Source of the DNA: Reticulitermes speratus
Taxonomy: Eukaryota > Arthropoda > Insecta > Blattodea > Rhinotermitidae
Reading direction: 5' to 3'
DNA length: 64,000 nt
NCBI GenBank assembly: GCA_021186555.1
Contig: JAJKFL010000007.1
Location: forward strand, 1,499,001 to 1,563,000
Below are positions 58,780 through 64,000 of the stretch, one piece after another; position 1 is the stretch's first letter; the number at the start of each line of letters is the position of its first letter. The translations under genes were made by a program, and so were the position numbers. The notes below the pieces were generated by a model. That model searched no databases. It was not told where the DNA came from and was given only the letters and a program-made list of their open reading frames with translations.

Positions 58780-58794
58780 TACCGCTGTGCTACC

Positions 58795-59631
58795 CTGCTC
58801 GATCTGTCCTTTGCCTCACTGAATATTACAACTGTCCACGAATACCAAACTGTTCCATAACAGATCTCAGTATTTCTATTTATTGTAAAACACGTCGTTA
58901 AATAACGAATTCTTAGCCTATAGATTAACGCTAGGCTGACGGACCGACATTTGCCGGGTACCCGCTACTGTTTATGTAATAATTCGAAGTTACCCGCCAC
59001 ATATGGGTACCGTTACCTCCATGCGCAACCCGAAGACGTAACATTTTGCGTTCACAAGGTGCTCCAAATAAATAAAAATAATATTAAAATGGTTCTTACA
59101 AAAAGTAATCTGGAGAGTGTTAACTGGAGTCATCTGGTTCTGAGAAGAGGAACACGGCAATGAAACTTCCGGTTTGGCATGCGGCGGTCAATGTCTTGGG
59201 CAGGTTAGCAGGAATTCTATCCTGAAAAGTATGTAAATGTATGGAGTTAGTTAGAATAACCTAAGGGATTTGACGTTCCTACAGTGGTGTTAACAAATGT
59301 GCCATGCTTTAAGATAGGTAAACAGTTGCAGACGTTTCCGAAGAACCATCTGCTCCTATCTTCAGGGACTAAGCAGTCCAGTTCTTGGTGTGAGGATAGC
59401 ACCTGGATTAGGATAGGACCAGTACCTTTCAAATCCCTTCCTCTTCATGAATTTTCCTGCCATTTGACGCTACAGGCCTACAGTTTGACTTACTGACAGA
59501 GTTACTAGGTACATACCAAACCATCAAAAATATACCCCCAAAAGAATACTTAATATCAGTATGTCTTTCAGTACATATCTGTAATTACATAATGCGCTTA
59601 GTAATGTTCATTGAATACTTTTGAACTGCTA
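58795..59631. other. No supported gene
   Basis: A hairpin relic (GACGTTTCCGAAGAACCATC ... ATCTTCAGGG) lies at 59331-59369. Small ORFs only. Confidence 0.4.
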
Positions 59632-60547
59632 AACAGCTATAACTTTAGCAAACAGCTGTAACTTTAGCAAACAGCTATAACTTTAGCAAACAGCTACAAC
59701 TTTAGCAAACAGCTATAACTTTAGCAAACAGCTATAACTTTAGCAAACAGCTATAACTTTAGCAAACAGCTATAACTTTAGCAAACAGCTATAACTTTAG
59801 CAAACAGCTGTAACTTTAGCAAACAGCTGTAACTTTAGCAAACAGCTGTAACTTTAGCAAACAGCTGTAACTTTAGCAAACAGCTGTAACTTTAGCAAAC
59901 AGCTGTAACTTTAGCAAACAGCTGTAACTTTAGCAAACAGCTGTAACTTTAGCAAACAGCTGTAACTTTAGCAAACAGCTGTAACTTTAGCAAACAGCTG
60001 TAACTTTAGCAAACAGCTGTAACTTTAGCAAACAGCTATAAATTTAGCAAACAGCTGTAACTTTAGCAAACAGCTATAACTTTAGCAAACAGCTATAACT
60101 TTAGCAAACAGATGTAACTTTAGCAAACAGCTGTAACTTTAGCAAACAGCTATAACTTTAGCAAACAGCTGTAACTTTAGCAAACAGCTGTAACTTTAGC
60201 AAACAGCTGTAACTTTAGCAAACAGCTGTAACTTTAGCAAACAGCTGTAACTTTAGCAAACAGCTGTAACTTTAGCAAACAGCTGTAACTTTAGCAAACA
60301 GCTGTAACTTTAGCAAACAGCTGTAACTTTAGCAAACAGATGTAACTTTAGCAAACAGATGTAACTTTAGCAAACAGATGTAACTTTAGAAAACAACTGT
60401 AACTTTAGAAAACAGATGTAACTTTAGCAAACAGCTGTAACTTTAGCAAACAGCTGTAACTTTAGCAAACAGATGTAACTTTAGCAAACAGCTGTAACTT
60501 TAGCAAACAGCTGTAACTTTAGCAAACAGCTGTAACTTTAGCAAACA
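59632..60547. repeat. 19-bp tandem array, about 48 copies
   Basis: The unit AAACAGCTGTAACTTTAGC. CTGT or CTAT variants occur in blocks: mostly CTAT in the first ten units, then CTGT. The CTGT form contains the 8-base palindrome ACAGCTGT. A few late units carry ACAGATGT. Confidence 0.97.
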
Positions 60548-60627
60548 CTTAATATAAAGTTTTCTCCAATTTAAATTATTCATAATGGACACAAGAGCGC
60601 TTTTTCTGTGTTCATGGATGTGGCGTG

Positions 60628-60689
60628 GTCAAGTGTACAAGTGGTCTAGTGTACAAGTGTACAAGTGGTCAAGCGTACAAGTGTACAAG
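60628..60689. repeat. Short complex GTACAAGTG repeat
   Basis: GTACAAGTG and GGTCAAG / GGTCTAG blocks alternate for about 60 bp. Confidence 0.8.
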
Positions 60690-62540
60690 TAGGCTAATCA
60701 TGTAGCGAGGACTCTCAGACACGTAACTACGCTAATGGTTAGAAATATCTTACTGTGCTACGTACAAAAACACGAAGTGAAGATTATGGGCTTTTGGGAT
60801 GTGGCCATCTGTAATTTTGTAGACAGGTTCCAAACGTTCGAAGGAAACTGCTACTTCTATCTTCAGGTCAAAAGTTTAAACTTACATCCCAGACGTCTGC
60901 ATTATTAATGCCTACCTTCATAACAACCTGAATTTCTTGGTGGAGATTTGGGCCTAATGGGAACGTATACAAAGTACATTCAGCAGGCTTCTTCAATACA
61001 AAAGGGGAGTGGTCTTTACAGTCGCACTTTATCCTGATTTAAAGAAAAATTAGAATGGAAGAGAGATTTTTGAGAAAGTCGCATTAAATATTTAGTACTT
61101 TTACTTCGCTGTTAATGGCAGGACAAAACAGACACTGTCTGGATGTAATATTCGAGATTCATACTTTTCTTTTCCCGAAGGTAAAACCCATCTACGGAAA
61201 GCAATCTCTATACATTGACTTTTTAACACCTCTAAAATTTCACTTTAAGCAACCAGAATGCTTACTTCGTCAAATTATATTATGTCGTGACGTCACTCAA
61301 AAGGTACGTGTGTATGTGTGTGTGTAATTTTTACCCTCTCTCTCATGTCAGAAGCCAAGCAGAAACCGCTGAAAATGTCATGGCTAGAGACATTTTGACA
61401 GCAAACCATTGTACCGATTAATACATCACAGTTTCATTTTGTAGGTTAGCCTCTGACGAGTCAGTCCGCTCCAAACTGACAAGGCATAAAGCTAATTAAC
61501 ATCACTGCAGACTGTCGGTCGCATGTTGAAAACGTGAACTCAGCAATTCGTTAGGATCCGCTGCAAAACTATCATATAACGGAACTTCAATGCAGGTTAT
61601 ACCAACGCAAGGTGTAACATGATTTATTGGCAAAGAGATAAAGGAGCAAAGAACGTTGTAAGCCAATAGATCTTTAGACTGTCAAGAAATTTCCTGAAAT
61701 TTATGGAACCAAAAGATTCATTACCGTGTTCAGAAGATCATGGTTCTTATCCTGAGCCAGTTAAATCCAAACGGTGACGCCGCCAGAGGTGGGTGATGGC
61801 GTCAGATGTAGCTAAGTACTCTCCTTAACACCTTACGCCTCCGACGATAAGCACGACCTATCTCATCGACGTTGGAGGCACGAGATCCTCTTCATGATCC
61901 GGAAGTTGATGTCGAAGGAAGAACAAAACATTTGGTAGCATGAATGAATTATTATGATTTGTAGCATAATTTTATGCGCTCACAAAAAAACGAAGCCGTC
62001 CGCTATGGTTAAACTTTATGCATATTGGCGAATGATGTCTTCCTTCTTCTGCTCAACAGTCTGATTTGTCTGCGACAGGAGTGCTGCCGGTCACGTGACG
62101 TACTTCACGTTGCAGACTGACATTCTGACAAATGTGGGTTCGACTTCCGCGATTGGTCGGGCAACCGAAGACAGTCTTCTGTCGTTGACTGACCAGCATC
62201 TTAAGCAAATTATATAATTCTCATAGATTAAAATTACATAAATTTTTCTGTGGAAACAAAATTTGCACACAAAGTAAAGCTGGAGAAGTAAAAAAATGGC
62301 TTCGGTTCAAAGGTCAGTAGTTTATAAATCTGTCAAAGCGAAATTTTGGATCTTCTAAATCAAACTTCCAGATTCTCTGGTTACCTTAAACGAATGCCAT
62401 AAATATTACGACTGGACAGAAACAAATGAATTTCGAGAGGTTTAGAAGGTCAGTTTCTAATCACGGTGCAGACACACTTGCACAGATGAATACCTGCTCT
62501 TTTAGTATGGTTAGACATAAATTTTCAGAATATTTACTTC
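60690..62540. other. No supported gene
   Basis: A hairpin relic near 60825-60870 (CAAACGTTCGAAGGAAACTG ... TCTATCTTCAGG). ATTTATGGAACCAAAAGATT near 61697 resembles the (GTTA)n retroelement 3' region. ORF 61115-61327 has no recognised domain. Confidence 0.4.
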
Positions 62541-62612
62541 TTTATAGGGTGGTCTGTCTGGGATTCGAACCCACTCCATTGTTCGACTACAATGCTCCCA
62601 TCCTATTTATAT
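62541..62612 (-). other. tRNA-like T-arm, probable SINE or pseudo-tRNA fragment
   Basis: The minus strand contains GTGGGTTCGAATCCCAG, a B-box with a normal 7-base T-loop. I cannot fold the remaining arms, so a functional tRNA is unlikely. Confidence 0.35.
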
Positions 62613-63461
62613 AAGATAAATCTTAATATTATTCCCCAAAGTAAGTACAGGCCTTTGAAGCAGTTCCTTCCTTAAAGTTTTCTCACCAAACACCTGCATA
62701 TAGTTCTCTTCCCTTCCATGCATGCTACATGCCAATTTCATCCCTCTTGATTTGATCGACCTAATAACATATGGTGAAGACTACAAGTCGCGAAGTTCCT
62801 CGTTATGTAACTTTTTCTATTTTCCTTTTAATTCCTTCTTCTTAGTTCCGAATTTCTTCTTCATTGCCCTAGTATTATTTAGTAAAAAATCTGAAACGCG
62901 ATTAACGTTTATTCACAAATAAACGCACAAAATAAACATGACGTATCAACACATGGCAGTTAACTTCTTAGTACATTGCCAGTCGTTTGTGTCTCACTGT
63001 AAGAGTAAAATATGTTCTGAAACGTCCGGGGTACTGATGGTGAAGAATTGTTTTAAAGTATACATGGAGCATACTATATACATACATACATACAATATAT
63101 ATATATATATATTTATCAGGCTTACATCTTTCTGCGTTGATTTTCGTGTAGCGAATATTACCTGCACTGATACCATTGAAGGAGTTTTACTGACACACGC
63201 TTTAGCAATGTCAGTTTACAAAAGCAATTGCTTAGAAAGGAAACCAATTAGAAGAAAGGAGATTGAAACGTAATTTGAATAAATCTGAAGTAGCAGCTTG
63301 TAAAAAGGTGGGCACTAAGCAGTAAGCACTAAGCAGTAAGCAAACATACAGGAAATATGGACAAAATACAAAGTTGTAGATACTTATTTACAAACAAATT
63401 CAGAATATTCAGGTTTTTGGATCATGCTGAAATCATTAGTATCCACAACCAGCAGCTATTA
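62613..63461. other. No supported gene
   Basis: An (AT) run near 63095-63111 and a short AAGCAGTAAGC repeat near 63316-63345. ORFs are short and overlapping. Confidence 0.4.
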
Positions 63462-63711
63462 ACTAACTAACTAACTAACTAACTAACGACATAACTAAAG
63501 TAACTCCATGGAGCAGAGTCCTTCCTGAGAAGCTAACAGTTCCTCAGCTTTTCAACAAATTCCCTCCATTTTATGCAACCCGAAGGTTCATTACCACATT
63601 CACAAGCGCTCGCCACCACTCCCTATCGTAAGCCAGATCAATCCACTCCATGTCTCGCCATCCCACTTCTTGAAGACCCGTTATAACATTATCCTCCCAT
63701 CTACTTAACGT
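63462..63711 (-). pseudogene. Non-LTR retrotransposon 3' end with (GTTA)n tail, copy 2
   Basis: The minus strand reads [38 protein letters not shown] and [12 protein letters not shown] (stop at 63571-63573). A short 3' UTR and a GTTA microsatellite at 63462-63486 follow. This is the extreme C-terminus of a retroelement ORF. The frame continues upstream for only a short way. It matches the copy at 21410, which is more decayed. Confidence 0.75.
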
Positions 63712-64000
63712 ATAATTCGCAAGCAAATCCTTTTATATTTCTCACCTCTATCAGAAGCGCTTCATCTGCAGAATTCTATTTACCATAAAACCCACGTCAA
63801 AATAAGTTCAAACATATTTCTGAAATAATTTTCCCTTACTGCGCCTTGACTGAGCTCATTCCACCGCCCACAGTCGCATTTAATTTCCACATTTACTTTG
63901 CCTCAAAGCTTTCCCACTTCCTGAAGTGTCACGTTTCACGACAGTGCCTTTTATTATTTCTTGATCTACCGTTAGAAATAAAGTTAATATGCTTACCGTA
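63712..64000. other. Upstream continuation of the retroelement relic or unassigned
   Basis: This could hold more of the same non-LTR element on the minus strand, but I see no clear reading frame. Confidence 0.35.

Noticed and set aside
62541..62612. Functional tRNA gene
   Set aside because: Only the T-arm/B-box is convincing. Acceptor, D and anticodon arms do not fold.
1..64000. Telomeric TTAGG repeats or a bacterial/viral insert
   Set aside because: I saw no TTAGG array, no operon-like run of ORFs and no compositional island large enough to suggest transfer.

Overview
This window looks like gene-poor, repeat-rich nuclear DNA from an insect, most likely a blattodean (cockroach or termite). 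The lineage is an inference. It rests on the AT-rich, stop-riddled character, on tRNA-derived SINEs, and on retrotransposon and Tc1-like protein tails (for example GHMLRRNCLLKHVIEG and DYRVDVCRVTQGAHIE) that I associate with cockroach assemblies. No host gene supports it. I see no intact protein-coding gene, no convincing exon, no functional tRNA or rRNA and no CRISPR. The coding-like stretches are mostly broken transposon remnants or tandem repeats whose unit length is a multiple of three.

Tandem arrays fill roughly 11 kb, about 17% of the window. Unit lengths include 34 bp (4.5-4.9 kb), 61 bp (13.6-14.2 kb, with a five-unit higher-order period), 19 bp (14.9-15.1 kb), 11 bp (15.9-16.1 kb), about 43 bp (17.5-18.9 kb), 28 bp (23.0-23.6 kb), 24 bp (28.8-29.6 kb), 46 bp (30.8-33.7 kb, about 63 copies), 43 bp (35.7-36.7 kb), 41 bp (45.5-47.5 kb, about 49 copies, each a small hairpin) and another 19 bp unit (59.6-60.5 kb, about 48 copies). 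The units are largely unrelated to each other.

Interspersed elements between the arrays include three tRNA-derived SINE families (A at 8.3, 12.4, 21.0 and 58.5 kb; B at 9.7, 19.3, 29.9, 42.5 and 53.9 kb; C at 37.6 and 39.1 kb), some with clear target-site duplications. There are two hAT-like non-autonomous elements with perfect 8-bp duplications (3416-4042 and 54312-54676). Two Tc1/mariner-like deletion derivatives keep only the N-terminal helix-turn-helix region and the C-terminal tail of a transposase (2180-2742 and 44029-44606). Non-LTR reverse transcriptase tails lie at 11.3-11.7, 40.1, 51.5, 21.4 and 63.6 kb, and four palindromic foldback elements lie at 0, 11.7, 15.2 and 56.7 kb.

The most interesting signal is a short three-helix motif that recurs on both strands: CTGANGA, one T, a stem-loop, CGAAAC, a short palindrome ACATGT or ACATATGT, then bases that pair back to the sequence before CTGANGA. 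This is close to the conserved core and helix layout of a type I hammerhead ribozyme, a motif known from Penelope-like retroelements and other repeats. The outer and middle helices differ in sequence between copies but still pair. An extra T after CTGANGA departs from the canonical core, so catalysis is unproven. Several copies form head-to-head inverted pairs, and tandem arrays often begin close to such foldback sequences.
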